Counted from the first letter of the stretch, positions 24,680 to 34,496 are shown. The stretch: DNA of 64,000 nucleotides from Trinickia sp. Y13 (GCF_029522115.1 NZ_JAKWFK010000008.1:186001-250000); one strand, 5' to 3'. Notes: generated by a model from the sequence alone, not told the origin. Translations and numbers: made by a program.

Positions 24680-25876
24680 TCAAGACGGCAATCGCGATGA
24701 GCGCTGCGGCGGCAACATCCCGAGATCGGCAAGCGGATGCGTCTCGCTCGCCCAAGGCGAGTTCAAGAAATGCGCAACGCGCTCGGGACCTACGCCGCCC
24801 AGCGAGGACGGCTGCCAGCGCGGCGCGCGATCTTTGTCGACGAGGTGCGCGCGCACGCCCTCACGGAAATCGCCTTCTTCGATCGCGCGCGACACGATGC
24901 CCAGCTCCATGCGATAAGCGTCGGCCAATGTGATCTCGCGCCCGCGCAAGATGGCCTCACGCGTGACGTGCAGCATCGTCGGCGAATAGCCGTGCATCGC
25001 GTCGAGCGCGCCTTGCAGCCATGCGCGCATTTCCGTCGACGGGTTCGAGATCAATGCCGACGCCAGCGATGCCGCCATTTCGTTCACGGTCAGCCGGGCG
25101 CTGAAATGCTTTTCGATGGCGGGCGCGAACCCTTCGATCGTTGCGGGCGGCATAGGCGAGGCAGGCGGCACGAACGCTTCGCGCAGGCGCTCGAGGACTT
25201 GATTCGACGGCAGGCGTGCGAGGCGCTCCTCGAATCCGGACAGCCAGTCGCTTCGCACGCAAACATCGGCCAAGCCGCAGTAAACAGCGTCCGCGCCCGA
25301 AAGCACGGCGCCGGTCAGGCCGACGTACAAAGACAGTTCGACCGGCATGACGCTGAGGAAACGCGTCGCCCCGACGTCGGGGACGAATCCGATCCGCGTT
25401 TCGGGCATCGCAATCTTGCTGCGCTCGGTGGCGACGCGCAGCGCCGCCGCTTGCGCAAGGCCCATCCCGCCGCCCATCGTAATGCCGTCCGCGAGCGCGA
25501 CGATCGGCTTGGGAAACGCATGCAGCGCGAAGTCGAGCCGGTACTCGTCGATGAAGAATGGGCGCCAGCCTTGCGCGCCGTCGATGCGTCCGGCGTTGGC
25601 CGCGTGGCACAGCGCGCGGACGTCCCCGCCCGCGCACAAGCCTTTCTCGCCGCTGCCTCGCAGCACCAAGGCCACGATGCGCTCGTCGTTGCGGCAACGC
25701 TCGATGTGCGCCGCCAGCTCGTGCAACATCGCGTGCGAGAGGGCGTTGAGCGCGTGCGGTCGATCGAGCGTCAAGATCGCGACGCCGTTGACGACGTGAC
25801 AGAGCACGCGCCCCTCGGCCGGTGCGCCCGATGCGCCATCGCGAGCGGCCTGCGAGGGTTCGACACGTGCATTCAT
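24680..25876 (-). CDS. 3-hydroxyisobutyryl-CoA hydrolase-type enoyl-CoA hydratase/isomerase family protein
   Basis: 398-residue crotonase-fold enzyme. The oxyanion-hole motif is LCAGGDVRAL, and the second loop GITMGGGMGLAQAA is followed by MPETRIGFVPDVGATRFLS, in which the Glu and Asp typical of HIBCH-type hydrolases are visible. The length and C-terminal extension match HIBCH rather than 260-residue hydratases. It releases 3-hydroxyisobutyrate from its CoA ester in valine breakdown. ATG 25876 is chosen over an in-frame upstream codon. It follows mmsB after 72 bases on the same strand, forming one operon with mmsA and mmsB. Confidence 0.88.
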   Translation of the reverse strand: MNARVEPSQAARDGASGAPAEGRVLCHVVNGVAILTLDRPHALNALSHAMLHELAAHIERCRNDERIVALVLRGSGEKGLCAGGDVRALCHAANAGRIDGAQGWRPFFIDEYRLDFALHAFPKPIVALADGITMGGGMGLAQAAALRVATERSKIAMPETRIGFVPDVGATRFLSVMPVELSLYVGLTGAVLSGADAVYCGLADVCVRSDWLSGFEERLARLPSNQVLERLREAFVPPASPMPPATIEGFAPAIEKHFSARLTVNEMAASLASALISNPSTEMRAWLQGALDAMHGYSPTMLHVTREAILRGREITLADAYRMELGIVSRAIEEGDFREGVRAHLVDKDRAPRWQPSSLGGVGPERVAHFLNSPWASETHPLADLGMLPPQRSSRLPS

Positions 25877-25948
25877 TGAAAGACTCCGGTGATTTTCAGG
25901 TTTTAACGATTTGAACAAAGGGATGTTTTGCGGCGCGTCGCCGCGGCT

Positions 25949-26845
25949 TTACGACTGCCCCGTGCGTCGTTCGTAGAGCGAGATGATGGCCGAGAAGTCG
26001 AGCCCCCCGCGGCCTGCCGCGCTCATCGCTTGGTAGAGCTGCTGCGCGAGCGCGCCCATGAAGATGGGTTGCTTCGCCGAGCGCGCCGCTTCCGCGGCGA
26101 GGCCCAGGTCCTTGAGCATGAGGTCCGCGCCGAACCCGCCCGTATAGCCGCGCGAAGCGGGCGCCGATTCGACGATCCCGGGAAAGGGATTGTAAGTGTC
26201 CGAGCTCCAGCTGCGGCCTGTCGACGTGTTGATGATGCCCGCAAGCACCTTCGGATCGATGCCGAGGGCCGCCCCGAGCGACATCGCTTCGGCCACGCCC
26301 GTCATCGTGATCCCCAGCAGCAGGTTGTTGCAGATCTTCGCGACTTGGCCCATGCCCGTATCGCCGCAGCGGACGATGTTCTTGCCCATCGCGCCCAGTA
26401 CGGGGCTCACCGCGGCGAAGAGCGTCTCGTTCGCGCCGACCATGAACGTGAGCGTTCCGGCCGCGGCGCCGCCCGTGCCGCCCGAAACCGGCGCATCGAC
26501 GAAGGCGTTGCCCTGTGCCGCGGCGAGCTTGGCGAAGCCCTGGGCGCTAGCCGGATCGATCGTGCTCGAATCGACGATCGTCGCGCCGGCCGGGATCCCG
26601 GCCAGCACGCCTTGCTCGCCTGCGAGCACCTCGCGCACGTGCGCCGCGGCCGGCAGCATCGTGATCACGAGTTCGACATCGGTCGCGGCCGCCAGGGGCG
26701 AGCTGCAGACCACGGCTCCCGCATCGGCCAACGCGCGCAGCGCCGCTTCGCTCAAATCGAACGCTTGCAGCGCATGTCCGTGCTTGAGCAGGTTGTGCGC
26801 CATCGGCGCACCCATGTTGCCTAAGCCGACGAATCCAATCTTCAT
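25949..26845 (-). CDS. mmsB: 3-hydroxyisobutyrate dehydrogenase
   Basis: 298-residue beta-hydroxyacid dehydrogenase that oxidises 3-hydroxyisobutyrate to methylmalonate semialdehyde with NAD+. The N-terminal Rossmann motif is GFVGLGNMGAPMAHNL, the substrate-binding signature DAPVSGGTGGAAAGTLTFMVG, and the catalytic lysine lies in GQVAKICNNLLLG near residue 171. It lies between the hydrolase that makes its substrate and mmsA, which uses its product, with 33 bases to mmsA. Confidence 0.93.
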   Translation of the reverse strand: MKIGFVGLGNMGAPMAHNLLKHGHALQAFDLSEAALRALADAGAVVCSSPLAAATDVELVITMLPAAAHVREVLAGEQGVLAGIPAGATIVDSSTIDPASAQGFAKLAAAQGNAFVDAPVSGGTGGAAAGTLTFMVGANETLFAAVSPVLGAMGKNIVRCGDTGMGQVAKICNNLLLGITMTGVAEAMSLGAALGIDPKVLAGIINTSTGRSWSSDTYNPFPGIVESAPASRGYTGGFGADLMLKDLGLAAEAARSAKQPIFMGALAQQLYQAMSAAGRGGLDFSAIISLYERRTGQS

Positions 26846-26878
26846 GGCGAATCTCCTTGGCGAAGTCGTTGCGCCGGC

Positions 26879-28405
26879 TCAGCGCAGGCTGATCGTCGTG
26901 TTGACGGCGCCGGCCGCGGAACCCGCATCGTCGAACCAGCGCGCCGTGACCGTTTTCGTTTGCGTGTAGAACTGGACGACTTGTTTGCCGTAAGGACCCA
27001 AATCGCCCAGCTTCGAGCCGCGCGAACCGGTGAAGCTGAAGAACGGCACGGGCACCGGAATCGGAATGTTGATCCCGACTTGGCCGATGTCGATTTCGCT
27101 TTGGAACTTGCGGGCCGCGGCGCCGCTTTGCGTGAAAAGCCCCACGCCGTTGCCGAACGGATTGCGGTTCACGAGCGCGATTGCGTCGTCGAGCGTGGCG
27201 GCTTCGAGCACGACGAGCACGGGGCCGAAGATCTCCGTGCGGTAAATCGTCATGTCGGTCGTGACGCCCGTGAAGATCGTGGGGCCGACGAAGTTGCCGT
27301 GCTCGTAGCCGGGCACGGTCACGCCGCGTCCGTCGAGCGCCAAGGTCGCGCCTTCTTCGACGCCTTTGGCGATCAGCGACAAAATGCGCTCTTTGGCCGC
27401 CTTGGAGACGACGGGGCCGACGTCGGTATTCGCCTCTATGCCGGCATTGACCTTGAGCGTTTTCGCGCGGGCAATGAGATCGGGTAGCCATGCTCGCGCT
27501 TGGCCCACCAATACGACGGCCGAAGTCGCCATGCAACGCTGGCCGGCCGCGCCGAAACCGGCGCCGACCAGGGCGTTGAGCGTCTGCTCGCGATTGGCGT
27601 CGGGCAGAACGACGGCGTGGTTTTTCGCGCCCATCATCGATTGCACGCGTTTGCCGTGCTGGCTCGCCAAGTTGTAGACGTGCGTGCCCACGGCCGTCGA
27701 GCCGACGAAGGAGACCGCCTTGATCGATTCGTGCGTGCACAGCGCGTCGACCGCTTCTTTGCCGCCGTGCACGACGTTCAGCACGCCGCGTGGAATGCCC
27801 GCTTCGAGCGCCAATTCGACGAGCGCCATGGTGGAAAGCGGGTCTTGCTCCGAGGGTTTGAGCACGAACGTGTTGCCGCAGACGATCGCCATCGGGAACA
27901 TCCACAGCGGGATCATCGCCGGAAAGTTGAACGGCGTGATGCCCGCGCAAACGCCGATCGGCTGGCGTAGGGTGTAGGTGTCGACGCCGGAAGCCACGTT
28001 TTCGGCGAACTCGCCCAGTTGCAAGGTGCCGATCGAAGCCGCATGCTCGACCACTTCCAAGCCGCGAAAGATGTCGCCTTCGGCGTCGGGCAGCGTTTTG
28101 CCTTGTTCCGCCGTCAGGATTTTGGCGATGCGCGGCATGTGTTCGCGAATGAGCGCCTGGTACTTCAACATGATTCGCGCGCGCGTGCCGATCGGGGTGG
28201 CTTTCCATTGAGCGAAGGCTGCCTGCGCGGCGCCCACCGCGGCGTCGATTTCGGCACGGGTCGCGAATGGCACGCGCGCGAGCACCTCTTGGGTGGCCGG
28301 GTTGACGATGTCCCGCCACTCGGTGGAAACGGATTGAACGAATTCGCCGTTGATCAAAAGCTTGACGGTCGGAATGCTGGCGCCGGTGGCGGAAGAGACG
28401 CTCAT
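26879..28405 (-). CDS. mmsA: Methylmalonate-semialdehyde dehydrogenase (CoA-acylating)
   Basis: 508-residue ALDH6-type enzyme converting methylmalonate semialdehyde and CoA to propionyl-CoA. The catalytic cysteine is in [15 protein letters not shown], the NAD-binding loop in [22 protein letters not shown], and PSEQDP supplies the conserved lysine region. The C-terminal [19 protein letters not shown] is diagnostic of MmsA. Upstream on the same strand is an acyl-CoA synthetase, and downstream are mmsB and the HIBCH-type gene. Confidence 0.94.
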   Translation of the reverse strand: MSVSSATGASIPTVKLLINGEFVQSVSTEWRDIVNPATQEVLARVPFATRAEIDAAVGAAQAAFAQWKATPIGTRARIMLKYQALIREHMPRIAKILTAEQGKTLPDAEGDIFRGLEVVEHAASIGTLQLGEFAENVASGVDTYTLRQPIGVCAGITPFNFPAMIPLWMFPMAIVCGNTFVLKPSEQDPLSTMALVELALEAGIPRGVLNVVHGGKEAVDALCTHESIKAVSFVGSTAVGTHVYNLASQHGKRVQSMMGAKNHAVVLPDANREQTLNALVGAGFGAAGQRCMATSAVVLVGQARAWLPDLIARAKTLKVNAGIEANTDVGPVVSKAAKERILSLIAKGVEEGATLALDGRGVTVPGYEHGNFVGPTIFTGVTTDMTIYRTEIFGPVLVVLEAATLDDAIALVNRNPFGNGVGLFTQSGAAARKFQSEIDIGQVGINIPIPVPVPFFSFTGSRGSKLGDLGPYGKQVVQFYTQTKTVTARWFDDAGSAAGAVNTTISLR

Positions 28406-28547
28406 CGATAGGCTCCGGTTCGTTGAATGGGAAAGCGCACCCGGCGGAAGCCAGGCGCGAAACGGCAAGCCGGCGCATATTGCGCGGCTTGCGAGGATCG
28501 GTGCAGCGGGCGAGGCGAGCGGGGCAAAGGGCGCATCGCGTGGATCG

Positions 28548-30260
28548 TCATCGCAGTTCCGGGAAATCTTCTTCCCAATACTCGCCGGGCAAGCGCTCGG
28601 CGGCGTCCCCCCGCTCGATTTCCCGGCGACGCAGTTCGACGCGGCGGATCTTGCCCGAGATCGTTTTGGGCAAGTCGTAGGCCTCGAGGCGCCGGATACG
28701 CTTGTAGGGTGAAAGCCGCTCGCGCGAGAACGCGAAAATGCGCTTGGCCAGTTCGGGCGTGAACGTGTAGCCGTGCCGCAGCATGACGTACGCTTTCGGG
28801 ACCGACAGCCGCAACGGGTCCGGGCTGGGCACGACCGCGGCTTCGGCAACCGCTTCGTGCTCGATCATCACGCTTTCGAGCTCGAACGGGCTTAGACGAT
28901 AATCCGACGATTTGAAGACGTCGTCGGCGCGGCCCACGTATACGTAATAGCCATCCTGGCGGCGCAGGGCAATGTCGGAGGTGTGGTAGCGCCCGTCGCG
29001 CAGGACATTCGCCGTCGCATCGGCGTTGTTCGCGTAGCGCGTCATCAACCCGAGCGGCCCGGCGCCGGTAGCGGGATCGAGCGGCAGGGCGATTTCGCCT
29101 TCTTCGGCCGGATGGCCGTCGGGATCGACCAGCACGACGCGGTACCCGGGCATCGGTCGTCCCATTGCCCCGGGGACGACCGGCTGCCCCGGCGAATTGC
29201 CGATTTGGCACGTGGTCTCGGTCTGGCCGTACCCGTCGCGGATCGTGATGCCCCACGCGGCTTTCACGCGCTCGATGATTTCAGGATTGAGCGGCTCGCC
29301 GGCGCCGACGATTTCTCGCAACGACACGGCGTACGAGGCGAGCGGCTCTTGCACGAGCATGCGCCAGACGGTTGGCGGCGCGCACAGCGTCGTGACGCGG
29401 TGACGCACCAGCGTGTCGAGCGTGGTTTTCGCATCGAAGCGTGCGAAATTGAGGATGAAGACGCACGCTTGGGCGTTCCACGGCGCGAAAAAACAACTCC
29501 ACGCGTGCTTGGCCCAGCCCGGCGAGCTGATGTTCCAATGGACGTCGCCAGGTTGCAGGCCGATCCAATACATCGTCGATAAGCTGCCGACGGGATAGCT
29601 TTCGTGGGTGTGTTCCACGAGCTTCGGTTTGGACGTCGTGCCCGAGGTGAAATAGAGCAGCAGCGGGTCGCGCGCTTGCGTGACGCCGCGCGGCTCGAAT
29701 TCGGCGCTGGCCGAGTAGCCTTCGGCAAAGGCGCGCCAGCCGGCCGGCGCGGCGTCGCCCGTGCCGACGGCGATCTTCACGAGGCTAGTGTCGACCGAGT
29801 CGAATTTGCCGCATTCGGCGCTGTCGACGATTGCGAACCGCGGCTGGCCAATGTCGATCCGGTCGCGCAAATCGTCGGTCGACAACTGCGTCGTGGCGGG
29901 CATAAGCACGGCGCCCAGCTTGATCGCCGCGAGCATGGCGTCCCACAGTTCGACGCGGTTGGGCAGCATGAGCAGGATCCGGTCGCCGCGTTCGACGCCG
30001 AGCCCACGCAGGTAATTCGCAATGCGCGCCGAACGCTCCGACATTTGCGCAAAGGAGAACTCGGCCGCTTCGCCGGTGCCCGCATCGACGAGCTTGAGCG
30101 CCGGATTATCGTTGCCGCGCGCCATCGGGTCGAAGTAGTCGAGCGCCCAATTGAAGGTGTCCAGAGCCGGCCAGGCAAATTCGCGGTAAGCGAGGGCGTA
30201 GTCGGTGCGATGGCGCAATAAGAAGTCGCGCGCCGTCAGAAAGCGCTGTGCTGGCGTCAT
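28548..30260 (-). CDS. Medium-chain/branched acyl-CoA synthetase (AMP-forming)
   Basis: 570-residue adenylate-forming ligase. Motifs are [18 protein letters not shown] (P-loop), [19 protein letters not shown] with the ribose-binding Asp, and [10 protein letters not shown] with the catalytic lysine near the C-terminus. The sequence belongs to the acetyl-CoA-synthetase-like medium-chain group. First gene of the mmsA-mmsB-hydrolase block (142 bases to mmsA), so isobutyrate or another short branched acid is a reasonable substrate. The region upstream contains the first copy of the 69-bp repeat. Confidence 0.86.
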   Translation of the reverse strand: MTPAQRFLTARDFLLRHRTDYALAYREFAWPALDTFNWALDYFDPMARGNDNPALKLVDAGTGEAAEFSFAQMSERSARIANYLRGLGVERGDRILLMLPNRVELWDAMLAAIKLGAVLMPATTQLSTDDLRDRIDIGQPRFAIVDSAECGKFDSVDTSLVKIAVGTGDAAPAGWRAFAEGYSASAEFEPRGVTQARDPLLLYFTSGTTSKPKLVEHTHESYPVGSLSTMYWIGLQPGDVHWNISSPGWAKHAWSCFFAPWNAQACVFILNFARFDAKTTLDTLVRHRVTTLCAPPTVWRMLVQEPLASYAVSLREIVGAGEPLNPEIIERVKAAWGITIRDGYGQTETTCQIGNSPGQPVVPGAMGRPMPGYRVVLVDPDGHPAEEGEIALPLDPATGAGPLGLMTRYANNADATANVLRDGRYHTSDIALRRQDGYYVYVGRADDVFKSSDYRLSPFELESVMIEHEAVAEAAVVPSPDPLRLSVPKAYVMLRHGYTFTPELAKRIFAFSRERLSPYKRIRRLEAYDLPKTISGKIRRVELRRREIERGDAAERLPGEYWEEDFPELR

Positions 30261-30393
30261 AGCTTGTCTCCTGTATCGCTTTGGACATGTCCCGCGCGTT
30301 CGATGCGCGCCGGGTCGATTCTTATTTATAGACGCCGATATGCTGGCGCCGTAGTCGACCGCCTACGGCCGCTTATGCCGATGTACTACGCGT

Positions 30394-30462
30394 CGAAGTG
30401 TAGGCAGCGGCCGGGCGGGTTTCGATGCTCAACCCGCTCACTTTGCGTGAGCGCATTTGCCA
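30394..30462. repeat. 69-bp structured intergenic repeat, copy A
   Basis: Matches copy B at 48082-48150 in 54 of 69 positions with no gap by my count. Contains two small hairpins: GGGT / ACCC around TTCGATGCTCA, and CGCTCAC / GTGAGCG with loop TTTGC. A further hairpin specific to this copy follows at 30459-30480. It lies 134 bases upstream of the acyl-CoA synthetase start. A minus-strand reading frame in both copies begins with ANALT and includes EHR and CLHF, but RNA or DNA structure explains the conservation better. Confidence 0.7.
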
Positions 30463-30480
30463 TCTTGCTCGCAAGATGGC
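30459..30480. terminator. 10-bp stem hairpin adjoining repeat copy A
   Basis: GCCATCTTGC / GCAAGATGGC with a 2-base centre, directly after the conserved repeat. Copy B lacks it. Could be a terminator for an RNA starting in the repeat; no T tract. Confidence 0.4.
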
Positions 30481-30560
30481 AGGCCAGCGGCCAGCGGGGC
30501 GGGTTAGATGGGGATGGGGATGGCGATGGCGATATGCCAATGGCGCAGGCGATGCGCCGA

Positions 30561-30809
30561 TCAGCGCACGCCCAGGCCACGAAGGACGGCGTTGCCGTCG
30601 TCGGTCAATTGAAAGCGGGTATCGCCCGTTTCGGAGGTGATCGGCTCGACGAGCCCGGCCTCTTGCAGCATCGGGATCTCGGGCTTGGCGGACACGTCGA
30701 TCGGCGAATGCAGCAACAGCAGCAGCGTGGCGATTTCGTGATGGCTTAGGATGCGCCGCAGCATCGTAGGCGGCTTGCGCGGCGTGGCATGTTGTTGCGG
30801 GTCAGTCAT
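30561..30809 (-). CDS. Small protein with winged-helix-like C-terminus, paralogue of the 32.3-kb protein
   Basis: 82-residue protein starting at an ATG with GGAGG eight bases upstream. The core LSHHEIATLLLLLHSP is nearly the same as LTPHEIATLMLVAHSP in the protein at 32340-32603, and both end in a hydrophobic segment of the form TDDGNAVL / TPLGNNLV. The pattern (EAGLVEPI...FQLTDDGNAVLRGLG) resembles the end of a small winged-helix. Function unknown; likely cytoplasmic. Confidence 0.65.
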   Translation of the reverse strand: MTDPQQHATPRKPPTMLRRILSHHEIATLLLLLHSPIDVSAKPEIPMLQEAGLVEPITSETGDTRFQLTDDGNAVLRGLGVR

Positions 30810-31341
30810 CGGGCCGGCCTCCATCGCGAATAGCAGCGCGCCGATGTTGCTCAAGCCGGCTTAAGCGATCCTTAAAACGAGGGGGGCGGTGTGTTGCGCC
30901 GTATGCCGCAAAAGTCGATAACCGTCTGAAATGAAAGGATTTATGTGCGTCGGCGTGTCCCGCCGTGTATCGCGGCGTTACAAATTTCATGGGTAGCTAG
31001 TGCGCGTGACTAATGGGCCTCGTGCTGCAAGGAACCCGACCTGCCGCGCCCACCTCGCGCTCTAGGCGATATGCAAGCTTGCCGCTGGATGGGCGCGGAG
31101 GAGCCGATCACCCGCTCGGATGGCGACGGGCTGACTTTCACGCTGTCTCGACGCGTCACGCGGTGCTGCCCCATCGATAAGATGGACAAACGATAAATGT
31201 TTTGAGCAGCGACCGACCAACGCGCTCGGGTAGGAACGGTCTGTCGAATGTGTGGCGAACGCGCTGACGGACCGATGCTTTGCGATGCTATGACGCTCAA
31301 CTTGCCGTCTCCATACCGATTGAGTCACCCACTAACGGACG
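30810..31341. other. Intergenic region before the FNR-type regulator
   Basis: About 530 bases without a supportable gene. Several short reading frames exist on the minus strand but have no ribosome binding site or family resemblance. No FNR-type TTGAT-N4-ATCAA site was found by eye. Confidence 0.5.
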
Positions 31342-31370
31342 TTGTGAATAACTCCTTAAAGATGTATAGT
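31342..31370 (+). promoter_or_regulatory. Sigma-70-type promoter for the FNR-family regulator
   Basis: TTGTGA (31342-31347) and TATAGT (31365-31370) separated by exactly 17 bases, about 100 bases before the start codon at 31469. The -10 lies in a locally AT-rich patch. Confidence 0.55.
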
Positions 31371-31468
31371 TAATCCATGTTAAACGTCAGGCAACGTCGC
31401 ACAGCCTCGCGTCTGACCCGCCCTGTCGATACATCCGGCCACCCGGACACTTACGGCCAGAGGAAAAC

Positions 31469-32272
31469 ATGTCCCGCCCAATCGAACCCCGGAGAAGCCG
31501 CGCTTCTAGCACGTATCGTGAGCTCACCTCACGACAGGGCGATCAAGGCAACCGGGACATCGGCTGCAAGACGTGCGCGATGGCGTCGCTTTGCGCCTCT
31601 CGCCCAATCGACACTGTGGCGCACGTGCGGCTCGACGATGCCGTGCAGTGCGTGCGCACCGTAAAGCGCGGGCATGCCTTGTTTCGCCCGGGCGACACAT
31701 TCGGAAACATCTACGCGGTCCGCTCAGGGTCGTTCAAGACGGTGGTGACCCATCGAGAGGGGCGTGAGCAGGTGACCGGTTTCGCGATCGTGGGCGAAAC
31801 GCTCGGCTTCGATGGCATTGCCAGCGGCAGCTATCGTTGCGAGGCGATTGCACTGGAAGACAGTTCCGTGTGCGTGATGCCCTTCGATCTGCTGGAGGTG
31901 TTGTGCCGGGAAGTGAAAGGCATCCAGCAGCATGTCCACCAGATGCTCAGTGCCGAGATCGTACGTGCGTCCGCGCTCATGATGCTGATTGGCGTCGCGA
32001 CGGCGGAGGAGCGGGTGGCCATCTTTCTGGCCGACTTGTCGCGGCGCTGGCAGGCGCGTGGCTACTCTGCCGCAGCGTTCACGCTGAAGATGACCCGCGA
32101 AGAAATCGGTAGCCATTTGGGACTGACGCTCGAGACGGTCAGCCGCATGCTATCGAAATTGCAGGCGCGGCAGTTGATCGAGGTGCACGGCAAGGATCTC
32201 CGAATTCTCGATATCGATGGGCTGCGCAACCAGGAGACAGAGGTTTGCAGATCTGCGTCCCTGGTTCAGTAG
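31469..32272 (+). CDS. FNR-type oxygen-sensing transcriptional regulator (Crp/Fnr family)
   Basis: 267-residue Crp/Fnr regulator. Cysteines C33, C36 and C42 (CKTCAMASLC) and C124 (SYRCEAI) reproduce the CxxC-x5-C plus distal Cys ligands of the FNR [4Fe-4S] cluster. The C-terminal helix-turn-helix TREEIGSHLGLTLETVSRMLSKL has the E-SR recognition residues, predicting a TTGAT-N4-ATCAA site. ATG 31469 follows AGAGGAAAA. It should act in oxygen limitation. Co-directional small genes follow, then a divergent island of hemerythrin, AhpD-like and cupin genes. Confidence 0.9.
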   Translation: MSRPIEPRRSRASSTYRELTSRQGDQGNRDIGCKTCAMASLCASRPIDTVAHVRLDDAVQCVRTVKRGHALFRPGDTFGNIYAVRSGSFKTVVTHREGREQVTGFAIVGETLGFDGIASGSYRCEAIALEDSSVCVMPFDLLEVLCREVKGIQQHVHQMLSAEIVRASALMMLIGVATAEERVAIFLADLSRRWQARGYSAAAFTLKMTREEIGSHLGLTLETVSRMLSKLQARQLIEVHGKDLRILDIDGLRNQETEVCRSASLVQ

Positions 32273-32339
32273 GACGCCGCACGAGTACGCGTTGCGTGCT
32301 CGTGCATCGCTTGTCGGAACGTCGGCCAGGAGGACAGTG

Positions 32340-32603
32340 ATGAAAGAACCGCATGAATGCGCCACGAAATTCCCGATGTTGACGCCGCACGAAATCGCGA
32401 CACTCATGCTCGTCGCTCATTCCCCCGGTCAGGTCGGCACCGAATGGCCCGAGCTACTGCCATTAGTGAGCTGTAATCTGATCAATGTCGACCAGTGCCG
32501 AAAGTGCCGCGGCAAACCGCTCGTCACGCCATTGGGCAATAATCTCGTTATCCGGCTTTGTAGGTCGCCGCGGCCGGCAACCAAAGAGGCATCCTCGGAC
32601 TGA
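32340..32603 (+). CDS. Small protein, paralogue of the 30.6-kb protein
   Basis: 87-residue protein with ATG 32340 preceded by GGAGGACAG. The core LTPHEIATLMLVAHSPGQV matches the protein at 30561-30809; it additionally has two cysteines in QCRKCRGKP. It lies 67 bases after the FNR-type gene in the same direction and may be co-transcribed. Function unknown. Confidence 0.65.
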   Translation: MKEPHECATKFPMLTPHEIATLMLVAHSPGQVGTEWPELLPLVSCNLINVDQCRKCRGKPLVTPLGNNLVIRLCRSPRPATKEASSD

Positions 32604-32633
32604 TCTCAGCCGAGGCCATCAGTGAGGCCAATC

Positions 32634-32816
32634 ATGCGAATTCTTCGTGAAGCCGAGCGCGCGGCCAGTCAGCGCGCGGATCACCTCGAAGCCCTGATCG
32701 ACGAGGCAGGAGCGGAGAGCTTCCCGGCAAGCGATCCGCCCGCCGTCCATCCGGAACCACGGCCGACGCCAACGGACGTCGCGACTGGGATTGCCTCGAG
32801 GAGACCGCCGTCATAG
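32634..32816 (+). CDS. Very small protein with the SFPASDPPA motif
   Basis: 60-residue protein. The core LIDEAGAESFPASDPPAV is a motif I know from many short Burkholderiaceae proteins of unknown function, which supports it as a real gene. It starts at ATG 32634, 30 bases after the preceding small gene. Convergent with the hemerythrin gene. No domain otherwise. Confidence 0.6.
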   Translation: MRILREAERAASQRADHLEALIDEAGAESFPASDPPAVHPEPRPTPTDVATGIASRRPPS

Positions 32817-32879
32817 CTTGCGAGCGGAAGGCGGGGGCACCGAAGCGGACGTCAACCCCGCCTTCTGGCGCCGGCGCCG

Positions 32880-33455
32880 CTATATGTCACCTGCCTGGCA
32901 TCCGCAATCAGCTTCGCTTGCGATGACACGGTGCAGTTGCACGAAGCGCTCATGTACCGGCAATTGGAAGAGCGGGTCGGCTGGCCGAGGCGCGCTTGCT
33001 TGCAGAATCGAGGCCCAATCGCCGGAATCCAGGTGGCGCGCCGCAATAGGGAATAGCGTCAGTTCTTCAACCGCCATGTTATGCCGCAGCCGCTCCGCGT
33101 AGAGCCGGATGCGAAACTCGAGAAGCTCGCCGGACATGTTTTCATCGCGCAGCATCGATTCGAGATCTTGAATCAACTCGTGACCCTGACGAGCCAGTGT
33201 CGCATGCTGCGCCGCCAGTTCGCTCCCCACGTCAGGGGGCAACATGTTCTTCTCGAGCAAGTTACCGATGATGCGGTCCTCCAACGCGTGGTGATTCACG
33301 TCGGGAAACCGCGTCAAGTAGTACAGGGCATCCACGAGCAGTGCGCTGTTGGCCGCAGCTTGCGAATCGCGTAGCATCGATCGGCGCTCGAGCAGCCGCA
33401 CTAGCTGCTCCAAGCGTCGGTGTTCGGCGATCAGGTTGTCAATGATGCTCGCCAT
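32880..33455 (-). CDS. Hemerythrin HHE-domain protein
   Basis: 191-residue all-helical protein with the hemerythrin ligand pattern: EH at about 11-12, NHHALED near 55, QH near 84 and RHNMAVEELTLFP near 129-140. HHE proteins bind a di-iron centre and serve in O2, NO or iron handling. Its start overlaps the end of the AhpD-like gene by 17 bases, so the two are translationally coupled. The neighbouring FNR-type regulator suggests an oxygen- or NO-related role. Confidence 0.88.
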   Translation of the reverse strand: MASIIDNLIAEHRRLEQLVRLLERRSMLRDSQAAANSALLVDALYYLTRFPDVNHHALEDRIIGNLLEKNMLPPDVGSELAAQHATLARQGHELIQDLESMLRDENMSGELLEFRIRLYAERLRHNMAVEELTLFPIAARHLDSGDWASILQASAPRPADPLFQLPVHERFVQLHRVIASEADCGCQAGDI

Positions 33456-33807
33456 GCTGCGCCTCGGGCGATGAGCCCTCTTGTCTCATGACGTCGAGTG
33501 CGAGTGTCGAATGCGCGTATGCCGCACCGGCACGCATCTCCGCCGCGACCCAGATGGCTTCCATGATTTCCTTTTCCGATGCGCCGGCCTTCAAGGCCTC
33601 CTTCGTATGTCCCCGTATGCAATAAGGGCACTGCGTGACGTGCGCGACGGCCACCGCGATGAGTTGTTTCGTCCTTGCCGGCAGCGCGCCATCGGCAAAA
33701 ACGCTGGCGCTGAAAGCCCTGAACGCGGCGAGCGCTTCGGGCGCGAGTTCCCGGCGTTGTCGAGCAATGTCCGGGCTTGACTGTGGATACATTGAGTTTT
33801 CCATCAT
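33439..33807 (-). CDS. Carboxymuconolactone decarboxylase/AhpD-like protein
   Basis: 122-residue AhpD-fold protein with the redox motif CPYCIRGH (C60, C63, H67). Members act as alkylhydroperoxidase-type antioxidants or as CMD-family proteins of unknown activity. A second start (MYPQSS) would shorten it by five residues. Coupled with the hemerythrin gene, forming a likely stress operon. Confidence 0.87.
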   Translation of the reverse strand: MMENSMYPQSSPDIARQRRELAPEALAAFRAFSASVFADGALPARTKQLIAVAVAHVTQCPYCIRGHTKEALKAGASEKEIMEAIWVAAEMRAGAAYAHSTLALDVMRQEGSSPEAQHGEHH

Positions 33808-33915
33808 TCACCTTCTACGAAAAACGCAGACGTTCGCACTCGATGTCGTCGCCAATCATGCATAACGCGCCGGTACAGACGCCGCGAAAGAATTGCTGAA
33901 CCACGAGGCCGGCCG

Positions 33916-34128
33916 TTAGGTCGGGCCTGACGTGGAACCCGCTCTCAACAATCTCTTGAACTCCAGATACGACACGACGAAGCGGTGCCGGTACGGATAG
34001 GCGTGCGCGAAATGTCCCTTGGCGAGGACCGCTCGGCGGTAGATCTGCATCGTGCGACGCACCCACTCGGTGGCCTGCTGCAATCCATCGCGTTTGACCA
34101 GAAACTCAATGCGTCGCTGCTCGCTCAT
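33916..34128 (-). CDS. Small hypothetical protein, possibly frameshifted
   Basis: 70-residue protein MSEQRRIEFLVKRDGLQQA..., helical and basic (WVRRTMQIYRRAVLAKGHF). The frame ends at 33916, but another minus-strand frame continues to 33815 with protein-like sequence (ESGFHVRPDLTAGLVVQQFF and GVCTGALCMIGDDIEC). Joining them near 33940 by a one-base shift would give about 102 residues. No family recognised. Lies 32 bases downstream of the cupin gene on the same strand. Confidence 0.5.
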   Translation of the reverse strand: MSEQRRIEFLVKRDGLQQATEWVRRTMQIYRRAVLAKGHFAHAYPYRHRFVVSYLEFKRLLRAGSTSGPT

Positions 34129-34160
34129 GGGCGTCTATTCCTCCGGCCGGACCGGCTGGC

Positions 34161-34496
34161 CTAATGATCGTGCGGGAGATAAAGGGTGACGAGCACAGAG
34201 GCGCTTTCCACGGCCTCGAGCCAATGTGTCTGCCCGCCCAGCAGGAACAACATGTCCCCGCCGCGCATCAGATGCACCTGCGCACCGCTGCCGAATTTGA
34301 TCACGCCTTCCAGACACTGCACGGTTACCTCTCCCGGCGCACGGTGCTCGGAAATGTGCTTGCCGGCCGGAAGGACGAGCCGAACGACCTCCAGGTGGTC
34401 CGTGCGCATGAGCGTGATGGATTTCGAATCGCGCAATGCATCGCCGAGTGGTCGAACGTCGATCAACTCGCCCTGTGTCGCTCTTGGCATTGCCAT
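34161..34496 (-). CDS. Small cupin-domain protein
   Basis: 111-residue single cupin. Motif one is [18 protein letters not shown] and motif two is [22 protein letters not shown], so most metal-binding histidines and the Glu are present. ATG 34496 follows AGGAGG. Short cupins of this form are often regulatory or stress-related, with no defined reaction. Co-directional with the sdhB-like gene upstream. Confidence 0.82.
   Translation of the reverse strand: MAMPRATQGELIDVRPLGDALRDSKSITLMRTDHLEVVRLVLPAGKHISEHRAPGEVTVQCLEGVIKFGSGAQVHLMRGGDMLFLLGGQTHWLEAVESASVLVTLYLPHDH

Noticed and set aside
26547-28478. Long open frame of over 600 codons on the minus strand in another phase of mmsA/mmsB
   Set aside because: Arginine-rich compositional shadow of two certain genes; no motif, no ribosome binding site.
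30386-30580. Small minus-strand reading frame in repeat copy A, matched by one in copy B, as a leader peptide
   Set aside because: Substitutions are not codon-patterned, the start in copy B is GTG without ribosome binding site, and hairpin conservation explains the similarity better. Not excluded.
31010-31300. 96-codon minus-strand frame before the FNR-type gene
   Set aside because: No ribosome binding site, and amino-acid composition typical of a chance frame in GC-rich DNA.
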